Part shown: positions 10,122 through 20,147 of the stretch, one piece after another
Numbering within the stretch: position 1 is the stretch's first letter
How the letters are laid out: each line of letters opens with the position of its first letter
DNA from: Apostichopus californicus
Taxonomy: Eukaryota; Echinodermata; Holothuroidea; Aspidochirotida; Stichopodidae
Length of the DNA stretch: 26,210 bases
Reading direction: 5' to 3'
Assembly: GCA_020650975.1 (NCBI GenBank)
Contig: JAIPMN010019633.1
Location: forward strand, 1-26,210
Program-made: the position numbers and the translations under genes
The notes under the pieces: model-generated
Database searches by the model: none
The model's input: only the letters and a program-made list of their open reading frames with translations
What the model was told of the DNA's origin: nothing

Positions 10122-11575
10122 ACACCAATAAGAGGCCCCGTCATCAGTAAAACGGCCCTCGTCAAAATCTGCTTGTGCTGAAAAGAGCCATCGTCACCAT
10201 CAAAATATTTTGAGCCCTGCATGTCACCTTTCAATTGTGATAGATGACACTAGAAACAAACATAGTTTACTAGAAATGAGGCGATGATGTAACTTTTAGG
10301 CTGTGGAATTTACTTATATGTTTGCACAACACAAGTAAAACGTTAACAAACTTGGATAATTTCACTGGTGTGCAAACTGGATTAATTGACATACCTGTGC
10401 ATTTGGTAATTTTGTTGAATTTATATACAACATTGTTGTGAGATTTTTCTTGATATTCTGAACATTAAAATGTTTCACAATGCTCTGCACATTTGGAATA
10501 ACAATTTAATCCGAAGCATACAAAACATTGCAGATATAATTGCTTATATGGCTTTAAGCCTATACAGTATGGAAATTAATGACCCTAAACTACAATATAC
10601 AGCATAAAAACATGAGCATGACTACAACAGGCAAAAACGCCTTTATTAATACCACAAAAAATCAAGAAACCCTCCTCACATTTTTCAAGAAACGGAAGTG
10701 TCATGTCTCTTTTAGGAAAAAAAGTATTCTTCAACCGTGATATGTAGGTACTATATGACAAAAACGGGGCTCATTATACTTCAGAGAAAGCTTACAACCT
10801 CATAAATTGATTCGTGAAAAATATGTCTCCAATTTGGCAATATGTAAGAACTTTGTTGTTATATCTATACAAAATACTTATACATCTCTTAGAAAAATTT
10901 CCGGGGAAAAAACCACGCATGACAATGTCTGACATATGCTGAACCGTAGGATGACATAACAGCTTAAGATCTGCACAACTTGCATATATATGACAAGAAT
11001 ATATTGAATTTATTTTGCAATATTTACAACCATAACCCAAAAATGAATTAGGATCCTGCAGCGCTACCTTCGGAGCAATTCCTCAGTGAAATTACATCAA
11101 TTATTTGTGCAAACAACCATCCATGAATGTATCTAACAATTGTTGACATTTACAAAGACATTGTCCACTTTGCTTGGAGAAATGAGATACATTCCTTTAG
11201 AGTGTAACAAATACACCAACAATTTTGAGCAAAGGCAACCATCCTTGAAAACGTACTATATTTAAGGACAACAAAGCGTAACTTTGACAAGACAATTAAA
11301 TACTATCATGTTGCTACAGGTGTACTATTAGCAAACAAATTTTAGTACACCCCAGGTTACTATTACAAATAAAGCAACGCACATCCTTTGGGATGTTTCA
11401 CGCAATACAGTTTCCAACGATTAGATGGTGTGACAATTTGCCACAACATTTTAAAGATCTTCCTGATCTTTTTCATTTACATTTCAGAAATGGCTTCAAA
11501 ACCTTACGCAGTATACGTATTGACAGAATCCACCAGCAGAGGATACAACACTGCATTTTAGGCCCTGTCTTCCAG
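10122..11575. other. Non-coding AT-rich DNA
   Basis: No gene is convincing. The segment 10125-10218 ends in the equivalent of AGGGCTCAAAATA read on the minus strand and may be an outer transposon terminus. A minus-strand AATAAA-type signal lies at 10642-10647 and a plus-strand one near 11367. An 82-codon minus-strand open frame at 10792-11040 has no recognisable family. A 65-codon plus-strand frame at 11393-11590 contains a CDNLPQHFKDLPDLFHLHF stretch faintly like the C-terminal tail of LINE reverse transcriptases; too weak to call. Confidence 0.4.
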
Positions 11576-11734
11576 TCAAGACATACTTGAGGGATACATC
11601 CAGAACCCTACAGGCACGCGCCCTTCTAACAGCCACTAAACTCAAAAAAATTCTTTGTCATCCACAAATACAGCTTAAACACAAATCAAGAGGATGGCAC
11701 CAACCGACTGACGCTGTATCAAGACTCCTCAAAG
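11576..11734 (+). CDS. Candidate internal exon of an unidentified host gene
   Basis: A pyrimidine-rich acceptor (GGCCCTGTCTTCCAG) ends at 11575 and a donor (GTAACT) begins at 11735. The 159 nt between hold 52 full codons without a stop in one frame, phase 1 in and phase 1 out. The peptide is basic, with segments such as LRDTSRTLQARALLTATK and LKHKSRGWHQPTDAVSRLLK, and contains no low-complexity or transposase motif. The phase matches the next candidate exon at 11920. The protein family is not recognised. The case rests on open frame, splice sites and matching phase; transcript data are absent. Confidence 0.45.
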
Positions 11735-11919
11735 GTAACTTCTGATGTAGTTGGTTGATAAAATATGGCGGCTACTAATACCTTGTGTTCCTTTGAACAA
11801 ATCAATGTTCATAAAACAGATAACAACATTCGCATCAATGCCATCATGACTAGTATATGCATGCTCATTAATGTGTGCGCAGACTAATAAGTAAGATGTA
11901 TTCCAAGTCAAAACTCCAG

Positions 11920-12116
11920 AAGAAGAAGAATCAGCTCATACAACTGCATCTAGAACAGACATGTCAAACGTTAAAAACCAACCACAGATGAGGAATGAAT
12001 GCTTGCCAGATGCAGGAATCAGCAACTTTAATACAAGCAAACCCCTTATGACTATGAGTTGTAGCAACAAAAAAGTTGGCCTTCATGAGGACATTTATGA
12101 ATTTAACACACATTGA
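11920..12116 (+). CDS. Candidate 3' exon of the same unidentified gene
   Basis: After an acceptor (AAAACTCCAG ending at 11919) a frame entered in phase 1 remains open for about 64 codons to a TGA at 12114-12116. The peptide is polar and probably disordered: it starts EEESAHTTASRTDM and ends KVGLHEDIYEFNTH. Joined to the exon ending at 11734, the split codon reads GAA (Glu). It may be the terminal coding exon, or it may splice on to the exon candidate at 12316 from a weak internal donor near 12058, 12061 or 12075. No known domain is seen. Confidence 0.45.
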
Positions 12117-12315
12117 AAACATTCTACATAACATATGATCTTCTAAAACAGTTTAAACTTCAATGAGATAAAAGATAAATGCATCGAACCACACCATTCC
12201 AAAGAACATTGATTTGATGGACTCAACTAAACACATCTCTGAAAACATTATATACCATAATTCCTTTCCTAATGGCTCACACATAAATGAGCTAATATTT
12301 ATTTCCTCTCAACAG

Positions 12316-12451
12316 ATATTCCAGACTGGAAAGGCATTAAATGTGAACAAGGAAGTAGTTGAAATGTTCTTTAATCCACCACAAGCCACGGTGCCAGAGG
12401 CTTTGGCGTCGCCTAAAAAGAAAGCTGTCAATTGAAGGCAGAATTGAGCAG
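12316..12451 (+). CDS. Candidate exon with a stop, linkage uncertain
   Basis: A strong acceptor (TTTCCTCTCAACAG) ends at 12315 and a strong donor (CAG|GTATGT) lies at 12451/12452. In phase 0 the exon is open for 39 codons, including NVNKEVVEMFFNPPQATVPE, then meets a TGA at 12433-12435, 16 nt before the donor. In phase 1 it is open for only 14 codons, to 12360. No frame crosses the whole exon, so it would have to be the stop-containing exon followed by a 3'-UTR intron, or an untranslated exon. Its connection to the 11920 exon is unproven. Confidence 0.3.
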
Positions 12452-13048
12452 GTATGTAATTTGACTGCTGAAAGAAGACATAGCCTGCTCCTTTTTTTCA
12501 AATTTCTACTAGAATGTCAAAAATTGTTACAGAATGTTACATTTTCCTTTATATACATAATAGTGTTACGCGCGAGGGATGAATCCTGTACTGAACACCG
12601 ACCACACTGCCAAGACACATTCACACAGCACTGCTTTATCATTGCACGACAACACTCCACACGTACAACTTTTTTCAAGTACTGTACATGAACACCTAAT
12701 AATAAATGCCATAGGGGATATAATGACCTCATGTCATGGGGGGGGGATGAGGCCGGGAGCCAAGAGAAGTGTGCCCTCATAAATGGCCTTACCCTCCCTG
12801 TTGGCGAATAAATGGAGTTTATGGGCCCCTAGACACAAACTGGTGCAATATTTGTTAAAAAACAGGTGCAAAACTTCTACTGTTAAATATTTATTGGTCA
12901 CTTGGGCCATGGGGGGGGGGGGGTCTGACCCCCAAAGAACCCTTCGGTACGTACGCCACTGTTGCTGCACCATGTAAAAAATGGATCACGCCCTACGAAC
13001 ATTCCATTTTCTTGCGAATGTTTCATCAATTTTTCAGATTCAGCTAAG
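12452..13048. other. Non-coding DNA ending in a hAT-type terminus
   Basis: Runs of 9 G (12738-12746) and 13 G (12911-12923) flank a segment whose right border reads GTACGTACGCCACTG to 12961. Its reverse complement starts CAGTGGCGTACGTAC, a typical hAT-superfamily terminus. A matching left terminus was not found, so this is probably a partial non-autonomous hAT insertion. The sequence 12962-13048 leads into the hAT gene and includes an acceptor-like TTTTTCAG ending at 13037. Confidence 0.45.
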
Positions 13049-14076
13049 ATGTCTTCGATTGCATCAAAACGTGCGAAATTACTAGGATCACTCAATTTTT
13101 CACAAAGAAGATAGGAGGCGAAGCACATAATGTTGAAGAAGGTGACGAAACGGGAGAAATTGGAGAAGACGTTCCCCAAAACGACTTTCTTGAAACCGCT
13201 TCTGGTCGCAGCTGCGAGGATAAAGTTGCACAGGTGCCAAATTCAGAGGTGAGGGTAGGAGTAGGTGTGGAAGAACCAGGCGACGATCCTGTCATTCCAA
13301 GCTTCCCTGAATTGGTTGAACCATACCACCCATCGGACACTTCCGGTCATCCCACCCAAACGGACCAATACTCACAACATATATTTCCGAAATGGTTTCA
13401 GCGATTCCCATGGATCCATTTTGTGCCTCAACAACCCATGAGGGGGTTGTCTGTTTCAGTTGTGCAAAAGCTGCAAGTATGGGGCTGCTAAAACTGACCA
13501 ATGCCCAGGAGCCTGCATTCATTTCCAGTTTGTTTAACAACTGGAAGAAGGCAACTCCTCGATTCAGCGACCACGAAAACTCCGAAACCCATCGCTTTGC
13601 TGTCACTCAGCTCCAAACGGTGAAGACGCCGACAATAAAGGCACAGTTTGATGATGTCACCAAGGCGCAACAAGCAATGACAAGGAAATCTCTTCTGATA
13701 GTTCTCTCGTCCATTTGCTTGCGCCATGTGGACGCAAACCTGGATGTGCGTGATGATTTCTTGGACTTAACGAGGTACCGTCCACAACGGGTAAAGAAAT
13801 CGCAGATGTGATATGTGACGTATTCATCCGACTCTGCCTGCCCATTGACCAGCTGAGGGCACAAACTTACGATGGGGCGTCTAACATGAGTGGGGCGTAC
13901 AATGGCTGTCAAGCCAAGATCAAAGAAAAACAGCCACTGGCCCTGTATTTCACTGTGGAGCACACCTCCCCAACTTGGTCGTCCAGCAGTCGGTTGCCGC
14001 ATGCCCCCTCGTGCGAGATGCTATTCAGTGGGTCCATGAGGTTGGGGTGATGTCTCGGCGATCAGGAAAGTATAAG

Positions 14077-14655
14077 GTAACTACTATTTCGAATAACTGC
14101 TTATGCTGGCTCATATCACACTACTTTCTGTTAATTACCGATGGTGATTGGTTTCATAATTGGACATCCCCAACCCTGATTACCATTTAAATGCCTGGTG
14201 CCGTATACTATTCAGCGACCTGATTCGAATCCAAAAGCCCAAACAATAAGTTCCCCGGGGTATGAGGTCGAGTTCCAGTAAATAGAGCGATTCACCAATG
14301 TTGGGTCAGCCTCAGCGATACAGCTTTTGTCGTGCATCTCTCAAAAAATTATGCTCCAATTTTATTCTTATTTTATCTATCTACTTACTGCCTACTTGCT
14401 CCATCGTTCTATATAATGCAATTCGTGGTGCTGGTGCACAAATGTCTGTGATGATAAAGCATTTTGGGGGAAAACATCGGACGTTGGAGAAAACTAATAC
14501 CAACGATATCGTCCCAACACTCCAAATTTGCATCTTGCAACAAATGTGAATATATTCTTTGATGAAAATACAATGTAGCAATACATAGCAAACATGCCAC
14601 TGACACTGCAAATGAGTGTCTCGTCGACTGTGACCATGTGCTTTTTCTAACTTAG
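14077..14655 (+). other. Intron 1 of the hAT pseudogene
   Basis: The donor follows the codons TAT AAG (GTAACT at 14077) and the acceptor is CTTAG ending at 14655. Joining gives ...SGKYK-NIYKDIVADL..., matching how the family's protein reads across this point. The intron is 579 nt and phase 0. It contains no gene. A GATTCGAATCC (14222-14232) resembles a tRNA B box but has no A box partner. Confidence 0.65.
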
Positions 14656-14971
14656 AATATATATAAGGACATCGTTGCGGATCTGACAGATGGCAGTGGG
14701 ACTCCTTCTACCATAAGACCCCTCTGTCCAACAAGGTGGCTGTGTCGTTTTCCGGCTGTTCAGCCTGTCTTTCTCAACTACGAAGCGGTGTTGGCAAGTC
14801 TGGAGGAAATGGCTCAATCTGGAGTCCAAGATACAGCACCCAAAGCGAATGGACTGCGGGAACGCTTTCAAAGAGGCGAGACTTTGTTGGAACTAACGAT
14901 TGCGCTGAGACCAATGGCCATGTTGGAGCAGATGAATAGCGCAATGCAGGCTAGGTCAGCAACTGTTTCAG

Positions 14972-15287
14972 GTTATTTCTCCTATAATTCCATTGTGTGT
15001 TTAAGAACAACATAGGACCTATTCATATAGTTGTTTCACAAAAGCATGCATGCGATAAGTAAAATGAATCCAAATGCACCTCTAACAAGAGAACGATAAC
15101 ATTATCAAGGGGGTGACATCGTTGGTTGATTCTGTGGAGATAATTTCAAAGTTCAAATAAGTGTAACTGTGGCGTTTCACCTATTTAGAATATGTAACAA
15201 TGTCTGTATTTTTAGGTATCGTTTTTGGCAAGATTATCAGTATAGAAGTAGGCCCCCTATCGCATGATCCTGTACTTCCATTCACAG
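14972..15287 (+). other. Intron 2 of the hAT pseudogene
   Basis: The donor splits a Gly codon (TCA G|GTTATT) and the acceptor is TTCACAG ending at 15287. The join restores GGT and then ATG ATG TCT GCT, giving ATVSG-MMSAVQTTTE. Phase 1, 316 nt. The exact reconstruction of a codon with family-like sequence on both sides supports a genuine intron. Confidence 0.65.
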
Positions 15288-16008
15288 GTATGATGTCTGC
15301 TGTCCAGACCACAACCGAAGCGTTTGGGCTGTGGCGCACAGACGAGTCGTTTAGGGAGTTATTTCAAGAGGTCAGTGCCAAGATTGAAGAGTATGACCTC
15401 GATTCACTGCAGCTACCAAGACGACGGAACGTCCCTCGGCGTTTGTCCGGACCAGGGGAGCAACATCACCCAGTGAGCACAGAAGAGCACTACAGGTCTT
15501 GCTACTTCCAGTTCTTGGATGCCATCCTGGTAGGAATCGATGACAGGTACCAGTCAAACTCGGGATTGGCTGAATACCGAACAGTGGAGAATATGGTTAC
15601 AACAGGGAGGTGGATGAGGATGTTACAGCCCGGTATCCAGAGTTGAAGAGAGATGTTCTGGCCATCCAGCTGCCCATGTTTCACCACTCTACAGGAACAC
15701 GTAAACTACATGACGCTAAAGAAGCCAACAGGGCGATGTCACTAGAAACTCGGGCACTCTTCCCGCAAGTTTTCAACCTTCTTAGATTGCTGCTCGTGTG
15801 GCCAGTGACATCGTACGAGTGCGAGAGTTTTTCTGCGTTGCGGCGCCTGAAAACTTGGCTAAGGTCAACCATGACCCAGAAACGCCTCAACTATGTTTGT
15901 GTATCACATGTGCACAAGGATGAGCTGGACACGATCGACGCTGTGGATATGGCAAGAGAGTTTGCCAGCCAATCCGACATTCGACGTAACACCTTGGGCA
16001 ATTTCTAG

Positions 16009-17099
16009 ACAATTTGCACGGCCCAAGTTACTCCATTAGTTTCTCACTTGATTTGTCTTGTACGTGTTCTGCATAAAGCAGTAATGTTTTTCCAACCATT
16101 ACTGTCCTTTCAGGGATGCATTAGAGTGGTAGGGCAGTCGCGACTCGCAGTAAATCTGATGCAAGAGTTTAAATCACTCAACTGGTATACGATAATGCAC
16201 CCCCCCCCCCACCGTTGATACTGTTGAGTGTTATCCGGGGTAGAGGGTAACAGTCGAATGGGCTTCCAAGCGGGGGTGACTTTTACCCTTGAAATTCTCA
16301 CACGCCTCTTACTTCTCCACCAGGATGGAGACCTGCCAGCTGCTCGGATTCTTTTGTTTCTCTGAAAATAGAAGGGCGATTGTGTCACTTCTCCAAGAAC
16401 TATATATATTCAGCTGTTTTTCATCTGTAAGTTGTCTACACACATATTGAATACTTTCATGTAATATGTTGGTCACCTATTGCACCTTATTCATCAGCCT
16501 CATACAAAAATATGTATTTCCTGTAACGAACGATATCATTCGAAAAAATCAACTTCTCATATCTCGTAACGTACGTAAGTATGGACAAAGCTTCAACTCA
16601 TGCAGCCTAAAACACTCCGGGGGCCGTTTCCGGCCATCTGGGGGAGTTTGTAAAGCCTAAAATTTTCTTATACGCTCCGCGCCAACCAATGGTGGCGCTC
16701 CGCTTAGATAGTCTACTAATATCATCCCCCCCCCCCACTCTTCGCAACGGATATGCGCCACTGGTCTTAAATAATAGAAACACAAGAAATTACTCAATGT
16801 CAAGCTAACGCTGCACACAATCTGCTTTAGAGATATTGCCGAACCATTAAAAACAACAGTTAATCGGCAATCTGCATTGCTTCTCGAGATTTCTAGGATA
16901 CTATAACAATGAAGAAAACAAGGTAACTGTCAAGTTTCAAAAAAGAACAAGAAAATACGACATTTTCTGATTTGCGTATTTTGAATCTGTGACTTAAATA
17001 CACTTTTCCCACTTATGGGAATCTTCTGTTTATGTATAACGGACAAGATCATTTGAATACAAGATAAACAGTAAACAAATCAGCTGAGGAGTTGGACCG
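16009..17099. other. Non-coding DNA including a hAT 3' terminus
   Basis: No gene. C runs lie at 16200-16210 and 16726-16736. The segment from about 16611 to 16763 contains CGCGCCAACCAATGGTGGCG and ends GATATGCGCCACTG at 16763, a hAT-type terminus. The same block recurs, diverged, at about 19935-20035. This could be the right end of the hAT element whose gene ends at 16008. The final 340 bases are plain AT-rich sequence. Confidence 0.45.
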
Positions 17100-17128
17100 T
17101 ATGGCAAGCCGTTTTAACATTTACCTCT

Positions 17129-17453
17129 CTATTCTACTTAAGTAGAATTAATTCCACTTAAGTAGAATATAATTAAGCTTAAGTGAAATGAATTGCACTT
17201 AAGTAGAATACAATTAAGCTTAAGTTAAATTCAATTTCACTTAAGCTTAATTGTATTCTACTTAAGTAAAATGCAATTCTACTTAAGTAAAATTGAATTT
17301 AGCTTAAGTAAAAATGTCATTCTTTTTCACTTAAGCTAAATGAATTTTACTTAAGTAAAATTGTATTTTACTTAAGTACAATACAATTGCATTTTACTTA
17401 AGTCAAATTCAATTCTACTTAAGTAAAATACAATTTAGCTTAAGTGGAATTGA
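17129..17453. repeat. Left CTTAAG array (15 copies, ~21-bp period)
   Basis: CTTAAG occurs 15 times between 17137 and 17444. Successive copies are spaced mostly 20 or 21 bp apart (two exceptions near 26-27). Each CTTAAG is extended by flanking complementary bases (ACTTAAGT, GCTTAAGC or mixed), and the spacer centres on AATT-like blocks, so the array has dyad symmetry roughly every 10-11 bp. Because of this symmetry both strands read almost the same. Confidence 0.9.
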
Positions 17454-17464
17454 AGGATCGGTCG

Positions 17465-17492
17465 TATGGCAAGCCGTTATAACATTTACCTC
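17465..17492 (+). repeat. Internal direct copy of the element terminus
   Basis: TATGGCAAGCCGTTATAACA, continuing TTTACCTC, repeats the left terminus (17100-17127) in the same orientation with one substitution, just inside the left array. It suggests a terminal duplication or a nested insertion. No equivalent copy is seen inside the right array. Confidence 0.75.
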
Positions 17493-18360
17493 GTGCTGAG
17501 AAGTGGTTGGTCTGGGGGCAATGTTTACATGGTACCATGCCTTGTGGTACTACTACTACTAGTACCACTGCTTGGTGGTATGTCGTGTTGTAGTCGTTCC
17601 CTTGCCCTCAAAAGTGCTTTTCCAACTGCATCAGCAACAGTTTGCAACGACTTATTGGCTGGCTGCATTTACCAAATGTCTAACGTTCAGACTCAGTAAT
17701 AAACATAGCTTTGTTTCATTTGCTAAGGGTAAGTATGGTGTTATGTTCGTACATACACAACGAAAGCTGGATAAGTATCGCAGTATGGGGGAATGGCCGC
17801 AAATAGTTACGTAACTAGTACGTCTTGAACGTAACTCTATAGGTCTCGCATCACAATTAATTGTTCCATTGACTTACACACTAAACTCGTCACTTTCAAG
17901 ACCTGCCAAAGCATAGATACAAGTTTTCATCTGGTATATCCTACCCACCACATGATAGCTGTGATCTTGGCCTATCATGGCACTTGCAAACTTCCATATC
18001 ATGACCGTTTAGATTATGAGCTAGAAGAGGAGCAAGTTTATCACACTGAACCCTTCCATGTGCTCGTTCGGAGTAATATCAACATTAACCAAAGATTTTT
18101 AAAATGGTTCATATCACCTTCGATCCTCCCTATTTTCACACCATCTGTACTAAAAATTATGCTCTTTCATATAAAGGCAGAACAAACGATGACAGTAAAT
18201 GATAACATGCTTAAACAAGCTTTACGTTAGGTACTTTTACCTCTTTTCTGACAATGTTTAACCTATTGAGCGGATGAACACGTGGTGAGGTACCTATAAT
18301 AGTAAACAAAGTCGGACTTCGCGGCAAGTACAGTGACGCAATAAGTAGCATAGTGATTGA
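17493..18360. other. Interior of the Foldback-like element
   Basis: About 870 bp. A run of GGTACTACTACTACTAGTACC (around 17545) forms a local inverted repeat. Open frames of 77-92 codons at 17466-17699 and 17952-18230 carry no recognisable motif and are not called as genes. The repeat ATTGACCAATCACATTT begins near 18357 and again near 18430, at the entry to the right array. Confidence 0.4.
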
Positions 18361-18369
18361 CCAATCACA

Positions 18370-18817
18370 TTTCACTTAAGTGTAATTCTATTTCACTTAA
18401 GCTAAATTCCATTTTACTTAAGTGAAATAGATTGACCAATCACATTTTACTTAAGCGTAATTCTATTTCACTAATGTAAAATGCAATTTAGCTTAAGTGA
18501 AATTGAAAAGCCATTTTGCTTAAGTAGAATAGCATTTTACTTCAGTAGTATTGAATTTTACTTCAGCAGAATTGTATTTTCCTAAAGTAGAATTGTATTT
18601 TACTTAAGCTTAATTCAATTAAGCTTAAGCTAAATTGAATTTTACTTAAGTCAAATACGATGTAGACAAAAACCGTTTAACTTAAGCTAATATGAATTCC
18701 ACTTAAGTGGAATACAATTAAGCTTAAGTAAAATGCAATTCTACTTAAGTGCAATTCATTTCACTTAAGCTTAATTGTATTCTACTTAAGTGGAATTAAT
18801 TCTACTTAAGTACAATA
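18370..18817. repeat. Right CTTAAG array (16 copies plus degenerate units)
   Basis: CTTAAG occurs 16 times from 18375 to 18810, with decayed versions (CTTCAG, CTAAAG, CTAATG) that keep the same ~21-bp phase. The array is longer than the left one. Its outer part is the inverted copy of the left arm; the inner part is more degenerate. Confidence 0.9.
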
Positions 18818-18847
18818 GAGAGGTAAATGTTAAAACGGCTTGCCATA

Positions 18848-19395
18848 GGACCGCGCGACGGGACAGTACGCTATTCCTATTAACCTAGGATATCCATACG
18901 AAAACCCAAGAAATTTTGGCGTTCCCCGAATATTGCTCTTTGCATCACTCCCACATACATTACAGCTTTAGTGACTGAGGTAAAATCAGAACTTTTATCG
19001 TGCGACTTTCACACTGGTTAGGCATGAATAACGATATAAACCATGGGCGGCGATCATGGGGGGGGGGGGGATATAGTATCTAATATTCCCCGAATATTTG
19101 GTTGCATGGTCTTTTTGTGTGGCTATAAATAGAAAATAAACGTGAGAGTATTTATCAAAATCATATTTGGCGGTGGCTAAAACTTCATCCAGGACATGCA
19201 GCATGAGGTAAATGACTCTGCGTGGTCGTTTATGTGACTTGTGACCGTATAGCATGTTGTCACTCATGATTATTATCATAATGTCTCTACATCTCTTGTG
19301 TATGAGTGTAAGTACGTACAATCATATATACGATCCACATCGATATGTGTTCAATTGGTTTCCATTTGGCCTGTTTCCTAGAAGATTTCTAACCG
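18848..19395. other. Non-coding DNA
   Basis: No gene. A run of 13 G lies at 19058-19070. A 108-codon minus-strand open frame (18995-19321) crosses that tract and shows no domain. Confidence 0.45.
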
Positions 19396-20147
19396 CAGGC
19401 GCGTAGCCAGGGGGCGAAGGGGGAGGCCGCCCCCCCCCCTCCAGCATATTTTGGGTATTTTTAATGTTTATGATATCGAAGTTTTATAGTAGCCGTTATA
19501 AGAGGTTTTAATATTTGTACACTAATAAATTAACTGTGTCTGAATTTTCGAAAATTCCCTCACCAACAATCTTCATCATACTTCCCTCTACTCGTGCAAT
19601 TTTGAGCGGTCTGTTAGGGGTTGATTTTTTTTATTCTATATTAGTTGTCCATAAATGATATTTTGTGCAACATTATGGGCATGTTTTGAAGTGAATTTAT
19701 TATTCAAATTCGGAACAAATAATAGGCTTAAAACCTTGAAAAGTGGGGCTGACGGGTATTGTGGGCCGTTACGTAGTATTACCTACAAAAACAATCATCC
19801 ACATGAGATGCGATGAGGTCGAACATGATGTGTGACTGGTGACAATCATGAAAAAGGTTATGGATGGAAAAAAACTATTGGGAAAAACTTGGTTCTCAGG
19901 CAAAAGTTTACATCTGGTTGGTGATTTTCAAGCCCGAGAAGTGCCATTTCCGGTGATCTGGGGGGCTATCAAAACCAAAAGTTTTCTTGTGCGCCGCGCG
20001 CCAACCGATGTTGGCGCTCCGCTTACATAGTAATATACAAAATATCACGAAGCGCGCGAACAATTTTGGGGATGAAAGTTGCTATGCGTCTACACCCAAA
20101 CAAATGTCCCCCCCTCCCCCAATATTTGAAACAAATCGCTGCCCCTG
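19396..20147 (+). mobile_element. Probable non-autonomous hAT derivative
   Basis: The left border begins CAGGCGCGTAGCCAGGGGGC, followed by a C run (19430-19439). The right border ends AAATCGCTGCCCCTG at 20147, the inverse of CAGGGGCAGCGATTT. Both look like hAT-type ends. No transposase is encoded. The block at about 19935-20035 (CGCGCCAACCGATGTTGGCG and flanks) is a diverged copy of the block before the hAT end at 16763, suggesting family membership. A clean 8-bp target duplication was not found. Confidence 0.5.

Larger units (their letters stand above)
13049..16008 (+). pseudogene. ZMYM1-like hAT transposase, broken, with two introns
   Basis: Three exons can be followed: 13049-14076, 14656-14971 and 15288-16008. 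Exon 1 starts MSSIASKRAKLLGS at ATG 13049 and shifts frame near 13110. It encodes a TTF-type zinc-finger stretch (PKWFQRFPWIHF, then after a frameshift near 13425 VVCFSCAKA and a HENSETHRFA region). It shifts again near 13775 before CDVFIRLCLPIDQLRAQTYD and GASNMSG, and again near 13950 before DAIQWVHEVGVMSRRSGKYK. Exon 2 holds RPLCPTRWLCRFPAVQ. Exon 3 ends in the hAT dimerisation region (SYECESFSALRRLKTWLRST), after a single missing base at 15605-15607. Between MTRKSLLIVLSS and ICLRHVDANLD, near 13712, roughly 90 residues usual in the family, including the first catalytic Asp, are absent, so the copy is catalytically dead as well as frameshifted. ZMYM1-like hAT proteins move their own element by cut-and-paste; some have been adopted as host genes, but these lesions argue against that here. 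Confidence 0.8.
17100..18847. mobile_element. Foldback-like element with phased CTTAAG palindrome arrays
   Basis: A 1,748-bp element with inverted ends. Both termini read TATGGCAAGCCG inward and continue TTTTAACATTTACCTCTC, followed by arrays rich in CTTAAG. The direct repeat GGACCG lies immediately outside both ends (17094-17099 and 18848-18853), consistent with a 6-bp target duplication. The outermost ~130 bp of the two arms match closely in inverse orientation. The interior (17493-18360) has short open frames, none resembling a transposase, so the element looks non-autonomous. Foldback/Galileo-type elements have long inverted repeats built of tandem units, the nearest known architecture, but I cannot assign a superfamily. 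Confidence 0.75.

Noticed and set aside
10792..11040. 82-codon minus-strand open frame
   Set aside because: No family motif, no clear splice borders; chance is plausible in this AT-rich stretch.
11393..11590. LINE reverse-transcriptase tail-like frame (CDNLPQHFKDLPDLFHLHF)
   Set aside because: Resemblance is limited to one short stretch and there is no other LINE sequence around it.
14222..14232. B-box-like GATTCGAATCC in hAT intron 1
   Set aside because: No upstream A box or cloverleaf; one 11-mer match is not enough for an RNA gene.
17952..18230. 92-codon open frame inside the Foldback-like element as its transposase
   Set aside because: Too short, no catalytic motif and no nucleic-acid-binding domain visible.
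17129..18817. CRISPR-like array of regularly spaced repeats
   Set aside because: The units are short palindromes with equally repetitive spacers, in inverted arms of an element with a target duplication, in a eukaryotic setting.
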